Notes under the pieces: model-generated
Told to the model about the DNA's origin: nothing
The model's database searches: none
Seen by the model: the letters and a program-made list of their open reading frames with translations, nothing else
Assembly: GCA_015099395.1 (NCBI GenBank)
Contig: AP024096.1
Location: 1,488,001-1,552,000, forward strand
Reading direction: 5' to 3'
DNA length: 64,000 nucleotides
Source of the DNA: Ktedonobacteria bacterium brp13
GTDB lineage: Bacteria > Chloroflexota > Ktedonobacteria > Ktedonobacterales > Ktedonobacteraceae
Program-made: the position numbers and the translations under genes
Part shown: in pieces, positions 17,989 through 27,792 of the stretch
How positions within the stretch are numbered: the stretch's first letter is position 1
Layout: the number at the start of each line of letters is the position of its first letter

Positions 17989-19032
17989 TTATCGATCTTT
18001 GTAAGCAGGAACGGCTAAAGGGTTACGTTCGGCGAAGGGCCGCTGGTGCCAGTAAGGGTATATTGTAGGGATCTCGCTGGCCTTGTCGAGCTTTTCGACC
18101 TGCTCAGCAGTGAGATTCCAATCGACTGCGCCGAGGTTCTGTTTAAGTTGCTCCTCGTTGCGAGCGCCAACGATGATGCTTGACACCGTAGGACGCTGCA
18201 ATAACCAGTTCAGAGCGATCTGAGAAACCGACTTGCCGGTCTCTGCAGCTATTGCATCAAGCGCATCCACGATTTCGTACAACTTCTCGTCAGATATGCG
18301 CGATCCCTCTGAGCCTATCTGCTGCACTCGGCTGCCCTCGGGGGCTGGCTGGTTACGACGGATCTTTCCTGAGAGTACCCCTGAAGCCAGAGGACTCCAG
18401 ACGATAGTGCCGACCTTCTGGTCGATGGCGAGTGGCATGAGTTCCCATTCGTACTCACGTCCGGCTAGGGAGTAAAAAGCCTGGTGTGCCACGTAGCGCG
18501 TCCAGCCGTAGGCCTGAGCTGTGGCAAGCGACTTCATCAGGTGCCAACCAGAAAAATTGGAACAGGCGATATAGCGTACCTTGCCACTCTGCACCAGGGT
18601 ATCGAGTGTCCGTAGCGTCTCCTCGACAGGGGTGAGCGCGTCGAAGCCATGTAGCGTGTAGATATCGATATGATCCGTATTCAATCTGCGCAGACTGTCC
18701 TCGCAGGCTTGGATCAGGTGATAGCGTGAGGAACCCAGATCGTTCGGTCCATCGCCCATCCGGAAGGTTGCCTTCGTTGAAATAAGCAACCTGTCTCTCC
18801 GTCCTGCAATAGCCTTGCCAAGAACCTCTTCTGACAGTCCATTGGAGTAGACATCTGCTGTATCGAACAGATTGACGCCTGCCTCCAGGCAGATATCTAC
18901 CAGGCGACTTGCCTCGGCTACATTCGTATTACCCCAGGCGCTGAAAAAAGCGTTTCCGCCACCAAAGGTAGCCGTTCCGAAGCTAAGCGCAGAAACCTTC
19001 AGACCAGAACCGCCGAGTTGCCTATATTCCAT
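17989..19032 (-). CDS. Aldo/keto reductase
   Basis: The 347-residue protein starts MEYRQLGGSGLKVSALSFGT and shows the aldo/keto-reductase series: catalytic Asp and Tyr in NLFDTADVYSNGLSEEVLG, Lys in ISTKATF, DHIDIYTLHGFD, and the NADP-binding end SSIIVGARNEEQL. These soluble enzymes reduce aldehydes and ketones with NADPH. It resembles the YakC/Tas-like bacterial branch; the substrate is unknown. Its ATG is preceded by GAGAGGATAACCC. Confidence 0.93.
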   Translation of the reverse strand: MEYRQLGGSGLKVSALSFGTATFGGGNAFFSAWGNTNVAEASRLVDICLEAGVNLFDTADVYSNGLSEEVLGKAIAGRRDRLLISTKATFRMGDGPNDLGSSRYHLIQACEDSLRRLNTDHIDIYTLHGFDALTPVEETLRTLDTLVQSGKVRYIACSNFSGWHLMKSLATAQAYGWTRYVAHQAFYSLAGREYEWELMPLAIDQKVGTIVWSPLASGVLSGKIRRNQPAPEGSRVQQIGSEGSRISDEKLYEIVDALDAIAAETGKSVSQIALNWLLQRPTVSSIIVGARNEEQLKQNLGAVDWNLTAEQVEKLDKASEIPTIYPYWHQRPFAERNPLAVPAYKDR

Positions 19033-19201
19033 TGGGTTATCCTCTCTTCTACTAATTACAACAATGTATGTGAGCTTTAAGCATGAATAGATCCATCACC
19101 ATAGCTCCTTCAGGGTGACCAAAAAGCATAACATAAGTCCATATTACAATAAAACGTAGGCTAATTGCTTGTCTGGCATATAAGTCGTTGGGCATGTGCA
19201 A

Positions 19202-19440
19202 TTACATCAACCATATGAGCTGCATTGTTTCCCACTCTTGCACGAGGCGAATAGTTCTTTGCAGCATGCTATCAAACCCTTGAATCCCTGAATCTGGCTT
19301 TAACGAGGCAACGAGTGCTGTGTGCCAGATCTCGCATAGGGCGACAAACGCAGGAATGCTTGTGCGATCCATTTCGTTGATCTGACGTTTTTCGGCGTAT
19401 CCCTTGAGAAACGCATGCCAGAGGATATCACCTCAAAAAA
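19202..19440 (-). pseudogene. C-terminal fragment of an APH/homoserine-kinase-like phosphotransferase
   Basis: The minus strand reads DILWHAFLKGYAEKRQINEM, then IPAFVALCEIWHTALVASLK and VQEWETMQLIWLM before TAA. This matches the C-terminal helices of the phosphotransferase family (FLxGYxxxRPL, then REIW). The kinase core is absent upstream. The rest of 19033-19668 holds no other gene. Confidence 0.45.
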
Positions 19441-19668
19441 CAAGTTTCTAGATGTAGATGCGCAGATGACATACGGAAGGAAAGGATAGGCATAGGCGCT
19501 CACAGTGCTATCACGAAGCGAAGCGAGAAAGTCACAATAACGTCACGACATCTAAGGAGTTTTGCGTAAATCTGAAGTGGAAGCAACTTCAGAGGATGCT
19601 ACTCGTAAACTAAGAAAGCAGATGATATCTCTTCACATATCTTAAGAAGAAAAAGAGGAACCACGTCA

Positions 19669-20466
19669 ATGGAACCAAAACCAGGTCATCTTGGGCTCAA
19701 GTATGCAGAACAATTCAAGGATCGCAGCATTGTTGAGGTGTATGGTTACCGCCCCTCTTATCCTGATGAGGCTATAAATGCTTTGCTAACGTTAATAACC
19801 GATGAACCACGTACTATCCTCGATGTTGGTTGCGGAACAGGTGACCTTGCACGCAGATTGGCCAACGCGGTAGAACGCGTGGATGCTGTAGACTTTTCCC
19901 AGACCATGCTTGACAAAGGGAGAACACTTCCAGGTGGTGATCATTCTCACCTGAACTGGATATATGGACGTGTAGAGGATGTAGAACTCCAACCTCCCTA
20001 TGCGCTTATCACGGCTGGGGAGAGTCTTCACTGGATGGAATGGGAGAGCGTTTTCCCCCTGTTTCGCCAAATCCTAACTCCTCATGGCTATCTCACCATT
20101 GTCGAGCGGAGAACTGACAATCCCTGGGACGATGATTTGCGAACCCTTATTCCGCGCTTCTCAACGAACAAAGAGTATCGTCCATACAACATCATTGACG
20201 AATTAGAGCAGCGTCACCTCTTCCAAAGGTGTGGAACACTTCAGACACATCCTGTCCAATTCATTCAATCTGGGGAGGAGTATATTCAATCTATTCACTC
20301 ACGCAACGGCTTTTCGCGGGAGCGCATGCGTGAGGAAGAGGGAGGTTCTTTTGATCTGGCAGTCAGAAAAATGATAGCTCCTTTTCTGCAAGAGGGGTTA
20401 CTCACCTTGTCTGTGGCCTGCGAGGTTGTGTGGGGAACGCCTCAGGAGCCCCTCTTTCGAGATTGA
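19669..20466 (+). CDS. Class I SAM-dependent methyltransferase
   Basis: The 265-residue protein contains motif I TILDVGCGTGDLARRLA near residue 45, an acidic residue after strand 2 (VDAVDFSQTML), and motif III-like YALITAGESLHWMEW near 110, typical of the Methyltransf_11/UbiE-like group. The substrate cannot be predicted. It starts MEPKPGHLGLKYAEQFKD behind GAGGAACCACGTCA. A short hairpin, GTTGGCG/CGCCAAC, follows the stop at 20473-20490. Confidence 0.88.
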   Translation: MEPKPGHLGLKYAEQFKDRSIVEVYGYRPSYPDEAINALLTLITDEPRTILDVGCGTGDLARRLANAVERVDAVDFSQTMLDKGRTLPGGDHSHLNWIYGRVEDVELQPPYALITAGESLHWMEWESVFPLFRQILTPHGYLTIVERRTDNPWDDDLRTLIPRFSTNKEYRPYNIIDELEQRHLFQRCGTLQTHPVQFIQSGEEYIQSIHSRNGFSRERMREEEGGSFDLAVRKMIAPFLQEGLLTLSVACEVVWGTPQEPLFRD

Positions 20467-20710
20467 CCGTGAGTTGGCGCATACGCCAACAACGTTCGTA
20501 GTAGATACCATACCGATAATATGTGTGCAGTTGCCCAGTAATAGTAGTCGAAAAGGAGTTGCATCTCTACTATAGACATTGTGATTTTCCTCTCATAGGA
20601 TCGTTTTATTTCTCATCTGGCTCTCCAGAATTAGGTGTATCGAGCAAGAGGGGAAATATGTGAAGGTGATATCATAGGTTTATCAGCGAGCAAGCGATAG
20701 CGTGATCAGG

Positions 20711-21109
20711 TTACTGCACTGACCAGTGGTCCACCACACGTACCCATTCCTGCTCACCCGGCCAGGGTGGCATCGTAACAATAACAAAGCAGAGGGGTAC
20801 CGATCCTGTGTTGCGTACTTGAAACTGCGTCCCAGCAGGAATGGTAAAACTGATGTCAGGGATGATAGCTTCTTCTCGTTCCTCATTCTGACGTTTTAGC
20901 CACACTTCTCCCTGACCTTGCAAAACATACCACATCTCCTCAACTGTCTGGTGGATACCTGCCAGCGATACCTGTGCCGGAGGCAATACGCAGTGTACCA
21001 TACTGCCTCTGTTCATATTTGCGAGTAACCGGATCTCTGTCATATCCGGTGCCTGGACATCCATCTTCTCAGGCACCTGTTTGATTTGTATATGTCCTAT
21101 ATTTTGCAT
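20711..21109 (-). CDS. Cupin-domain protein
   Basis: The 132-residue protein folds as a single cupin: HCVLPPAQVSLAGIHQTVEE, then MWYVLQGQGEVWL (motif 1), and PAGTQFQVRNTGSVPLCFVI (motif 2). The usual first two His ligands are only partly kept (H..E), so metal binding is uncertain. Small cupins bind sugars, metals or act as sensors. ATG 21109 has AAGGAGAATGAT upstream. It lies 79 bp behind the Fur-family gene on the same strand and could be in its operon. Confidence 0.8.
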   Translation of the reverse strand: MQNIGHIQIKQVPEKMDVQAPDMTEIRLLANMNRGSMVHCVLPPAQVSLAGIHQTVEEMWYVLQGQGEVWLKRQNEEREEAIIPDISFTIPAGTQFQVRNTGSVPLCFVIVTMPPWPGEQEWVRVVDHWSVQ

Positions 21110-21188
21110 ATTATCATTCTCCTTGCAACTGCCGTCACAATTATCCCGTACTCTTTTATCAGGTCCCGCTCGTTTACACCTGAGCCAA

Positions 21189-21668
21189 TTAACTCTTTTC
21201 CCTGGCTGTCTCTAGACAAGCGTTGCAATGACCACGAAAAATGATCTGTGCTTCCTCAACGGTGCCTGGAAGCTGATCTGGGAGTAAGCAAGGCTTTTCG
21301 CCTTTCAGGCAAGGAATATCGATAACGGTGCCGCAGTCCAAGCACACAAAGTGGTGATGCCACGTTTTGCTCTCTTCGTAAAGTGCGCGGCCCGGGCCCA
21401 CATCTCCCAACATCACCAGTCCCTGCTTTAACAGGGCCTCCAGGGCATTATACACAGATGCACGGGGTAACGGAGTTTGTCGCTCTTGTAGCAATTGCAC
21501 TACTTCATCCGCCGAAAAGTGCCCTTTCACCTCATGCAACAAGCCCAAAACCAGCAAACGAGGGCGAGTGACCTTCAAGCTTGTTTCATACAGACGTTGG
21601 CTTGGGCTCTTCTCTTCTTCGTGCTGCCCCGTAATGAATGGTCTCTCGTGTATATCTGCTCTGTTCAT
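21189..21668 (-). CDS. Fur/PerR-family metalloregulator
   Basis: The 159-residue protein has the Fur winged helix (VTRPRLLVLGLLHEVKGHFS, then RASVYNALEALLKQGLV) and a C-terminal metal domain. The regulatory-site motif WHHHFVCLDCGTVIDIPC provides the HHH and the first CxxC; CNAC near the end is the second CxxC of the structural zinc site. It should act as an iron or peroxide-sensing repressor. A Fur-type box (21705-21719) sits 37 bp upstream of its start, suggesting autoregulation, and two more face the divergent kinase gene. Confidence 0.92.
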   Translation of the reverse strand: MNRADIHERPFITGQHEEEKSPSQRLYETSLKVTRPRLLVLGLLHEVKGHFSADEVVQLLQERQTPLPRASVYNALEALLKQGLVMLGDVGPGRALYEESKTWHHHFVCLDCGTVIDIPCLKGEKPCLLPDQLPGTVEEAQIIFRGHCNACLETAREKS

Positions 21669-21704
21669 TCTTGAAGTTTCTCCGTCTCTTCCTTGTGCTA
21701 CTAT

Positions 21705-21719
21705 TTGGACAACATCTAA
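21705..21719. promoter_or_regulatory. Fur-like box 1, upstream of the Fur gene
   Basis: TTGGACAACATCTAA has the 7-1-7 shape of Fur/PerR boxes, with the right half-site CATCTAA shared with the other two boxes. It lies 37 bp before the Fur-family start. Confidence 0.5.
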
Positions 21720-21837
21720 TATAGCATGCCCTTTAAGAGACGGTCAAGGGAAAACATTCGGGTGTCATGTACCCCTCAGGACGGTGGAATGTACTCGTAA
21801 TTGTGCTTGTAATGACCCACAATTTTCTGTCTGTTAT

Positions 21838-21852
21838 CTTGACAATATCTAA
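21838..21852. promoter_or_regulatory. Fur-like box 2
   Basis: CTTGACAATATCTAA matches box 3 at 11 of 15 positions, including the whole right half TATCTAA. It also supplies a TTGACA-like -35 hexamer, so protein bound here would block a rightward promoter. Confidence 0.5.
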
Positions 21853-21865
21853 ATCATCAGGTACA

Positions 21866-21880
21866 TTAGACATTATCTAA
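21866..21880. promoter_or_regulatory. Fur-like box 3, nearly perfect 7-1-7 palindrome
   Basis: TTAGACATTATCTAA is an inverted repeat of TTAGAYA around one central T, mismatched at one position only. The centres of boxes 2 and 3 are 28 bp apart, nearly three helical turns. Confidence 0.6.
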
Positions 21881-22358
21881 ATAAAAACCTCTCGCTTGCC
21901 AACGGCGCAAGATTGTTTCTGAGAAAGAAAGAAGCGATAAGCTCTCTCTTTCATGAGGGAAGAAGCTTTCTGTTTCTCAATGGGACGACCACTATTTGGT
22001 TAGAGATGACCTTTTTAAGGAACTACCATCTTTCATTGAGGAGGGCTGAGGTTCCAGAAAGGAAACAGATGAACAAACCTATTATAGTGATTGATGATAT
22101 CTAACATTGCCACACAGAGAGAAGCGACACTCGCTTTTCAGTAGAATTTCTCAGGTGAACATTGCCTCTTTCAATGACAATGTGCTCTTGCTCAATCTTG
22201 CAGGCGGCATCTTCCTTCACCAATACTATCGCTCTCGCGATGACGAACTGTCATCATTTTCTGATGTGGATCATACGACTCACTATTTTAATAGGCGCGC
22301 AAGGACGCTTCGCTACCACAAGGAATTGGGCAAGATGAAAGGAATGGAGATAACTACT

Positions 22359-24536
22359 ATGTACAATGAGATGTTACCCGTGAGGGACATGCTCGCTCCA
22401 AACTTGGAAGCTGCATCTCTCCTTGAGATGCTTCCTGATGCCGTTATTTTCCTTGATGGAGCAGGAAAGATCCAGTATGCCAATGCAAGGGCAGCCACCA
22501 TGGTTGGGACAAGCGCATCTGAGCTGTTTGGCAAGACGCTTTTGATAGGTGCGCCACACCTCGTCACGACCCTCCTCTACCAGGCGGTAAGGGAAGCCGT
22601 ACAAACACGTATTCCATTGCAAGTGGAGTATCGTTCTCCGGTCACTCAGACCTGGCTGCGTGTGTATCTCACTCCTACCAGTGAAGGTATCGCACTCTTT
22701 TTTCATGAAGAGAAGGAACCAAAACAGTCTCAGGAGCCTGTGAACTCGAGAGAAGGGACATACCTGGAGCTTTTGGAGAACATCTCTGAGCGTATCGCGA
22801 TTGTAACACCTGAGGGGCTGCTGCTGGAAATTAGCCAGTCTCTGTTAGCTGATACCCAGGCCCGGCGAGAGGAGGTGATTGGCAAACCATTCACTCACTT
22901 TCCTATGTGGTCTTCTGCTCCAGATTTCCAGGAGCAGTTGAGCGTTGCTATTGTGCAAGCCAGCAAGGGAGAGACTATACACGTTGAGACCAGGATCAGC
23001 CCATGTGCATGTGAATCTCTTGATCTATCAATGACACTGACTCCGCATTGTGATGTGAACCAACAGGTCGAATACCTTATCTGGGCAGGTTATGATATTA
23101 CTGCACAGAAGCAGGCGGAAGAAGAACTGCGTGCCCTCGTCGAGGCGATCCCTCAATTGGTCTGGATTGCGCAACCTGATGGCTCTATCATCTCCAGTAA
23201 TCAACGCTGGTGTGACTATCTTGCCATGACCGCTGAACAAGCATCCGGGGACGGATGGAAAGTGCGCTTGCATCCCGATGACCGACAACGCGTACTAGAT
23301 GTGCGGGAGGTCGCAATTAGCGCAGGCATTCCCTATGAAATAGAATACCGTCTACGCGAAGGTACAAGTGAAAATTATCGCTGGTTTCTGGTGAGGGGAA
23401 TACCCTGTAAAGATAGCCAGGGGACCATCCGGAGATGGTTTGGTACCAGTACCGACATCGACGAGCAGAAGCGGACGGAGGAAGCATTACGTCGGAGTCA
23501 GGAGCGGGGGCATGCCCTGATGGCTTCCAATGTGATTGGGATTTTCATTGCCGAGGACAACAAGATTATTGAAGCCAATGATACTTTTTTAAATATGACA
23601 GGTTATAACAGAAAAGATCTGTACCAGAACCAGGTAAATTGGTTACATATGACAGCTCCAGAATATAGTGAGATTACGCAACAGGCACATCACCAACTTG
23701 CACTGCATGAATATATGCCCCCTTATGAGAAAGAGTATATATGTAAAGATGGTAGCCGCTTGCCAGTCTTAGTGGGCGGTGTTATGACACAACTTGATCC
23801 AACCCAATCAATCTACTTTGTGTTAGATAACTCGGCCCGCAAAGCATTAGAGCAGCGTAAAGATACCTTTTTGAGTATGGCCAGCCATGAATTGAGAACG
23901 CCGCTTACATCGTTGAAGCTGCAAACGCAGATGTTGAAAAAGCAACTGGCAAAACAGGACCTCCACAAGGCGGATGTCGCTCTTTCCCGCATGGAGGGAC
24001 CGCTTAGTGCTGTTACACGGCTGGTTGAAGAGTTGTTTGACCTCTCCAAAATTCAGGCCGGTAAATTGGAGTATACCCAGGAAACCGTCAACCTGAACGA
24101 TGTACTGCAGGAGGTCGTAGAGGTCATGCAACAGACGCAGACGACTCATGCTATTGTTCCGCATGTTCCTGAGCGTCCCGTCTTCCTGGTCGGAGATCGA
24201 GATCGACTCGGGCAAGTCTTCCTGAATCTGATCAGCAACGCGATAAAATATTCTCCGGATGCGAATCAGGTAGAGGTTAATATGACGACCTCCGCAGAGG
24301 CGGTCACAATCGACGTGTGTGATCACGGCATGGGCATTCCCCAGGAGCAGCGCGAGAAAATTTTTGCGCGTTTCTATCGAGCTGTCACTCCATCTCAGCG
24401 TAATATTCCTGGACTCGGGATGGGGTTAGCTATTGTCTCGGAGATCGTAAAGCACTATGGAGGAACCATCATGGTGGAGAGCGAAATAGAAACAGGATCC
24501 ACCTTTCATGTGACGTTTCCTCTCGATAGGCAGTAA
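22359..24536 (+). CDS. Multi-PAS sensor histidine kinase
   Basis: From ATG 22359 this is a 725-residue protein. Four PAS-like segments are visible: LEMLPDAVIFLDGAGKIQYA, ERIAIVTPEGLLLEISQSLL, LVWIAQPDGSIISSNQRWCD with a PAC end (YRWFLVRGIPC), and VIGIFIAEDNKIIEANDTFL. HisKA follows with SHELRTPLTSLKLQ near 508, then HATPase with NLISNAIKYSP near 624, DHGMGIP and LGMGLAIVSEI. No membrane helix is seen. The frame is open from 22107 but the first 80 residues look non-coding; GGAG lies 9 bp before ATG 22359, while ATG 22335 and 22344 are alternatives. The response regulator gene begins 9 bp after the stop. Confidence 0.9.
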   Translation: MYNEMLPVRDMLAPNLEAASLLEMLPDAVIFLDGAGKIQYANARAATMVGTSASELFGKTLLIGAPHLVTTLLYQAVREAVQTRIPLQVEYRSPVTQTWLRVYLTPTSEGIALFFHEEKEPKQSQEPVNSREGTYLELLENISERIAIVTPEGLLLEISQSLLADTQARREEVIGKPFTHFPMWSSAPDFQEQLSVAIVQASKGETIHVETRISPCACESLDLSMTLTPHCDVNQQVEYLIWAGYDITAQKQAEEELRALVEAIPQLVWIAQPDGSIISSNQRWCDYLAMTAEQASGDGWKVRLHPDDRQRVLDVREVAISAGIPYEIEYRLREGTSENYRWFLVRGIPCKDSQGTIRRWFGTSTDIDEQKRTEEALRRSQERGHALMASNVIGIFIAEDNKIIEANDTFLNMTGYNRKDLYQNQVNWLHMTAPEYSEITQQAHHQLALHEYMPPYEKEYICKDGSRLPVLVGGVMTQLDPTQSIYFVLDNSARKALEQRKDTFLSMASHELRTPLTSLKLQTQMLKKQLAKQDLHKADVALSRMEGPLSAVTRLVEELFDLSKIQAGKLEYTQETVNLNDVLQEVVEVMQQTQTTHAIVPHVPERPVFLVGDRDRLGQVFLNLISNAIKYSPDANQVEVNMTTSAEAVTIDVCDHGMGIPQEQREKIFARFYRAVTPSQRNIPGLGMGLAIVSEIVKHYGGTIMVESEIETGSTFHVTFPLDRQ

Positions 24537-24545
24537 GGAAGATCT

Positions 24546-24941
24546 ATGTTGAATATTCAACCTGCGTGTGATGATATGCAGACTGGGAAGCATATGCTTA
24601 TTGTTGAAGACGATCCTACCATTGGGCATCTCCTTGTGGAAGCGATCCAGGACGAAATAACCTGTCACGTGCTCCTTGTCTCAAGTGGTGAGGATGCTCT
24701 AAATCTCATGCAAACGGTGGTGCCTACGTTGTTGTTGTTGGACTATCATCTTCCTGGGATGAACGGGCTGGAACTGGTCGATTGGCTGCGGAACAGAGAA
24801 GGAGGTGAGCACATACCTATTCTTCTGATGAGTGCCTCTTTACCGCAAGGAAACATGGACAGGTATCATCTCAGAATGCTGAAGAAGCCCTTTAACCTGG
24901 AGATGCTCCTACAATTAATTGCAGAAATTCTTCTTCCATAA
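24546..24941 (+). CDS. Single-domain response regulator
   Basis: The 131-residue protein is a bare receiver domain: acidic pocket LIVEDDP, phosphorylatable Asp in LLLLDYHLPGMNG near residue 73, switch residue in LLMSAS, and conserved Lys in MLKKPFN near 116. With no output domain it probably works in a phosphorelay or by protein contact. It begins 9 bp after the PAS kinase, with AGGAAG upstream, so the two form a two-component operon. Confidence 0.93.
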   Translation: MLNIQPACDDMQTGKHMLIVEDDPTIGHLLVEAIQDEITCHVLLVSSGEDALNLMQTVVPTLLLLDYHLPGMNGLELVDWLRNREGGEHIPILLMSASLPQGNMDRYHLRMLKKPFNLEMLLQLIAEILLP

Positions 24942-24957
24942 GCACTATGGTTTTATG

Positions 24958-24996
24958 TCAGACAGAGATCGTGATCATTCATCCCTGTCTGATTTT
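24958..24996 (+). terminator. Probable terminator of the kinase/regulator operon
   Basis: TCAGACAG pairs with CTGTCTGA across 19 bases and is followed by TTTTG, directly behind the response regulator stop. Confidence 0.5.
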
Positions 24997-25506
24997 GTCT
25001 TCACTTGTTCTGGCAAATGTTGCCAGTGACGATCCCGCTACACCTTCTATCCATCAATTCAAATTTGCAAACTCCTTCATGTGCATACGACTTTTCATAC
25101 TTTCTTTACAAATGCCTGTATTTTTGTTGAGAACTGAGTCCTATACTCAATGATGAAAGTTAGTCGGATGACAAACCACAAAGAGGGCATAGAGGGCATG
25201 CAGGTTAGAACCTCTGCATTAATGTTCTCTCTTTTTCATCTTTACTCACTTATCAATGTTTAGACTAAATTTGCATGGGACAGCTTATGAAGCGGGATGA
25301 AGCTGTTTTCCAGCGAATATAGCTGAAGCCTCCTCCGGCCTGGCTTCATTGGAATTTAATCTAAATTCCAAATTTCTGTAAAGAAGCACAAAATGTTTTT
25401 ATAGTAGGTAAAAATACTCTTGTGAGCATATCTATGATGCTCTGCCTGATTGATTTTTTGCCTATTACAATCATTCTCGATACTTCCTGATAAGGAGAAA
25501 GTACTC
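24997..25506. other. Intergenic region before the GT39 gene
   Basis: About 510 AT-rich bases without a credible gene. A small hairpin, ACAGCTT...AAGCTGT followed by TTTT, lies at about 25281-25311. The promoter of the glycosyltransferase is expected here but no clear pair of hexamers was identified. Confidence 0.35.
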
Positions 25507-27771
25507 ATGGCCGATGTATCCGATGCATCCGATGCGTCAGTCTCATCCACCTCTACCGCTCTGACGCCACCACAAACAACCGAACTTCCATCTTTATGGC
25601 GACGTATAGCTCTCGGTGTCGTCTTGCTTCTCTCCATCTTTATGAATTTTTTTCAGTTAGGTCAGAACGGGTACGGAAATCTTTTCTATGCTGCCGGTAT
25701 TCGTAGCATGCTCGATAGTTGGCATAATTTCTTCTTTGCCTCGTTCGATCCGGGTGGTTTTGTTACTATTGATAAGCCACCTGTAGGTTTCTGGCTACAA
25801 ACGCTGAGCTCTAAAATCTTTGGTTTTACCCCTTTTAGCATCTTTCTTCCCCAGGCTCTCTGTGGTGTCGCGGCTGTACTGCTGCTCTATTACCTGATTA
25901 AACGTCATTTCGGTGCGACAGCTGGACTTGTGGCGGCACTCGTTCTGGCGGTTACTCCTATCAGTGTGGTGACCAATCGTAATAATACGATCGATAGTAC
26001 CTTAGCACTTGTGCTCTTATTGGCTGCCTGGACTGTGATCCGTGCGTCGGAGACGGGTAAATTGCGCTGGTTACTATTCACCGCTGTCTTTGTCGGCCTT
26101 GGCTTTAATGTGAAGATGTCGGAGGCCTATCTAGCCCTACCAGCACTTGCGCTCGCTTACTTTTTCTGTGCTCCTCGCAAAATCTGGACTCGCATCTGGC
26201 ATCTGGTCGTCTTTGCCCTTGTGATGGTTGTCATCTCTTTCTCCTGGGCTGCAACCGTTGATGCGATCCCCGCTGCCGATCGCCCTTATGTGGGCTCGAC
26301 ACAAGACAATTCGGAAATCAGCCTGGCTATCGGTTATAACGGTCTGAACCGCCTGCATATCGGTGGCACTAACTTGGGTGGTAATCGGAACCGTAGTAGT
26401 ACTGGCACGAACAGCACTACTCGTAATTCGTTCACAGGTATTAATGCCAACGGCCCAACGAATGGCAATCCTAACGGATCTGGCTCCAATGGTGGTTTCG
26501 GTAATGGCAATCGCGGTTTCGGTGGCAATGGTACCCAGGGCCCCGCTGCCTTTGGGCGTGGAGGGTATGGCGGTGGCTCTAATCTCCTGGCACTCATTAC
26601 CGGTACAGGTATGGGTGGTCAGATTGGTTGGCTGCTTCCATTCGCGCTTCTTGGTGTCCTTGCACTGGCCTGGCAGCGTCGCTTTCATTTTCAGCGAGAT
26701 CACCAGCAACTAAGCCTGGTTCTCTGGGGTATCTGGCTGATCGTTATGGCTGTCTTCTTCTCGATCAATGGTGCCACTCATGAATACTATATGACGGAGA
26801 TGTCTCCTGGATTGGCTGCTTGCTCTGGCTTCGGCCTTGTGATGATGTGGCAAGATTATCGCCGTCCCGGCTGGCGTGGTTGGCTGCTTCCTATTGCTTT
26901 AGGTATCACAGCGGTAGTTCAAATCCGCCTGCTCTCCGGCTATCCTACCTGGTCTGCATGGATGAGTCCACTGATCGGCGTTTTGACAGCTGTTGCTATT
27001 CTCGCCTTGATCTTTTTCCGTATCCGTCCACAAGTGACGCTTAATCAGAATATCTTCCGTCTGGCGGGAGCCGCTACTCTGATTGGCTTATTGGCTCTGG
27101 TGATCGCTCCAACCGTCTGGTCTGGTTATGCGGTAATCAAAAATACCGAGTCATCTAATCCTCTGGCAGGTCCAACGGCGCAAGGCAGCTTTGGCGGTAG
27201 CTTTACTGCTGGACGCGCTTTTCATGCAACATCAACTAATGGTAATGGTGCAAATACTGCTGCCGTCGATCAATTACGGCAACTTGCTGGTGCATTCGGT
27301 ATCGGTGGAGATGCTTTACAGACGAATAAAACCTTGATCTCGTATCTGAAAACGAAGCAGGGAAATACCAGGTTCCTGGTTGCTGTTCCCAGTTCACAGA
27401 CCGCCGATTCTATTATTCTCACTACGAACAAACCGGTAATGGCCATGGGCGGCTTTAATGGGAGCGATCCGATCTTGACGACAAGTAGCCTGCAATCCTT
27501 GATCCAAAACGATTCGGTGCATTACTTCCTGATTAACTCGGCAAGTTCAGCCAGGAATATTGTCAATCAGTTGCCCGAGCAGTATCGTAATGCCATCGGT
27601 CGTTATGCGGGTGGTTTCGGTGGCTTCGGTCGTGGTGGCAACAGTGCCACACTCAATACCTGGATTGAAGGCCATTGTACCCTGGTCCCGACCAGCCAAT
27701 GGGGTGGCTCAACTGGCGGCTCTGCTATTGGTGGCAATGCCCTCTACAACTGTGCCAACACACATTCCTGA
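25507..27771 (+). CDS. GT39-family membrane glycosyltransferase
   Basis: The 754-residue protein has an N-terminal membrane domain with the GT39/ArnT-PMT signature: NLFYAAGIRSMLDSWHNFFF, then PGGFVTIDKPPVGFWLQ near 85, whose acidic residue is at the catalytic loop. About ten more helices follow. Residues about 290-360 form a Gly/Asn-rich low-complexity loop (NGNRGFGGNGTQG), probably extracytoplasmic, and a C-terminal soluble domain of about 190 residues ends the protein. The family transfers sugars from polyprenyl phosphate to proteins or lipids outside the membrane. ATG 25507 has TAAGGAG ten bases upstream, and a Ser/Asp-repeated start (VSDASDASVSS). Confidence 0.9.
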   Translation: MADVSDASDASVSSTSTALTPPQTTELPSLWRRIALGVVLLLSIFMNFFQLGQNGYGNLFYAAGIRSMLDSWHNFFFASFDPGGFVTIDKPPVGFWLQTLSSKIFGFTPFSIFLPQALCGVAAVLLLYYLIKRHFGATAGLVAALVLAVTPISVVTNRNNTIDSTLALVLLLAAWTVIRASETGKLRWLLFTAVFVGLGFNVKMSEAYLALPALALAYFFCAPRKIWTRIWHLVVFALVMVVISFSWAATVDAIPAADRPYVGSTQDNSEISLAIGYNGLNRLHIGGTNLGGNRNRSSTGTNSTTRNSFTGINANGPTNGNPNGSGSNGGFGNGNRGFGGNGTQGPAAFGRGGYGGGSNLLALITGTGMGGQIGWLLPFALLGVLALAWQRRFHFQRDHQQLSLVLWGIWLIVMAVFFSINGATHEYYMTEMSPGLAACSGFGLVMMWQDYRRPGWRGWLLPIALGITAVVQIRLLSGYPTWSAWMSPLIGVLTAVAILALIFFRIRPQVTLNQNIFRLAGAATLIGLLALVIAPTVWSGYAVIKNTESSNPLAGPTAQGSFGGSFTAGRAFHATSTNGNGANTAAVDQLRQLAGAFGIGGDALQTNKTLISYLKTKQGNTRFLVAVPSSQTADSIILTTNKPVMAMGGFNGSDPILTTSSLQSLIQNDSVHYFLINSASSARNIVNQLPEQYRNAIGRYAGGFGGFGRGGNSATLNTWIEGHCTLVPTSQWGGSTGGSAIGGNALYNCANTHS

Positions 27772-27792
27772 TCGTATCCTCATTTTCAAAAC

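Noticed and set aside
22272..22287. ATACGACTCACTAT, a 14-base match to the core of the T7 phage promoter
   Set aside because: The initiation bases (TAGGG) are not kept and no T7-like polymerase is seen; most likely chance, at best part of an unrelated promoter.
22107..22334. Start of the PAS kinase at 22107
   Set aside because: The first 76 residues lack family features; a GGAG site favours 22359, and the upstream part is probably promoter or leader.
26137..26709. 190-codon minus-strand frame inside the GT39 gene
   Set aside because: Composition is the complement of the Gly/Asn-rich loop; no domain or ribosome site.
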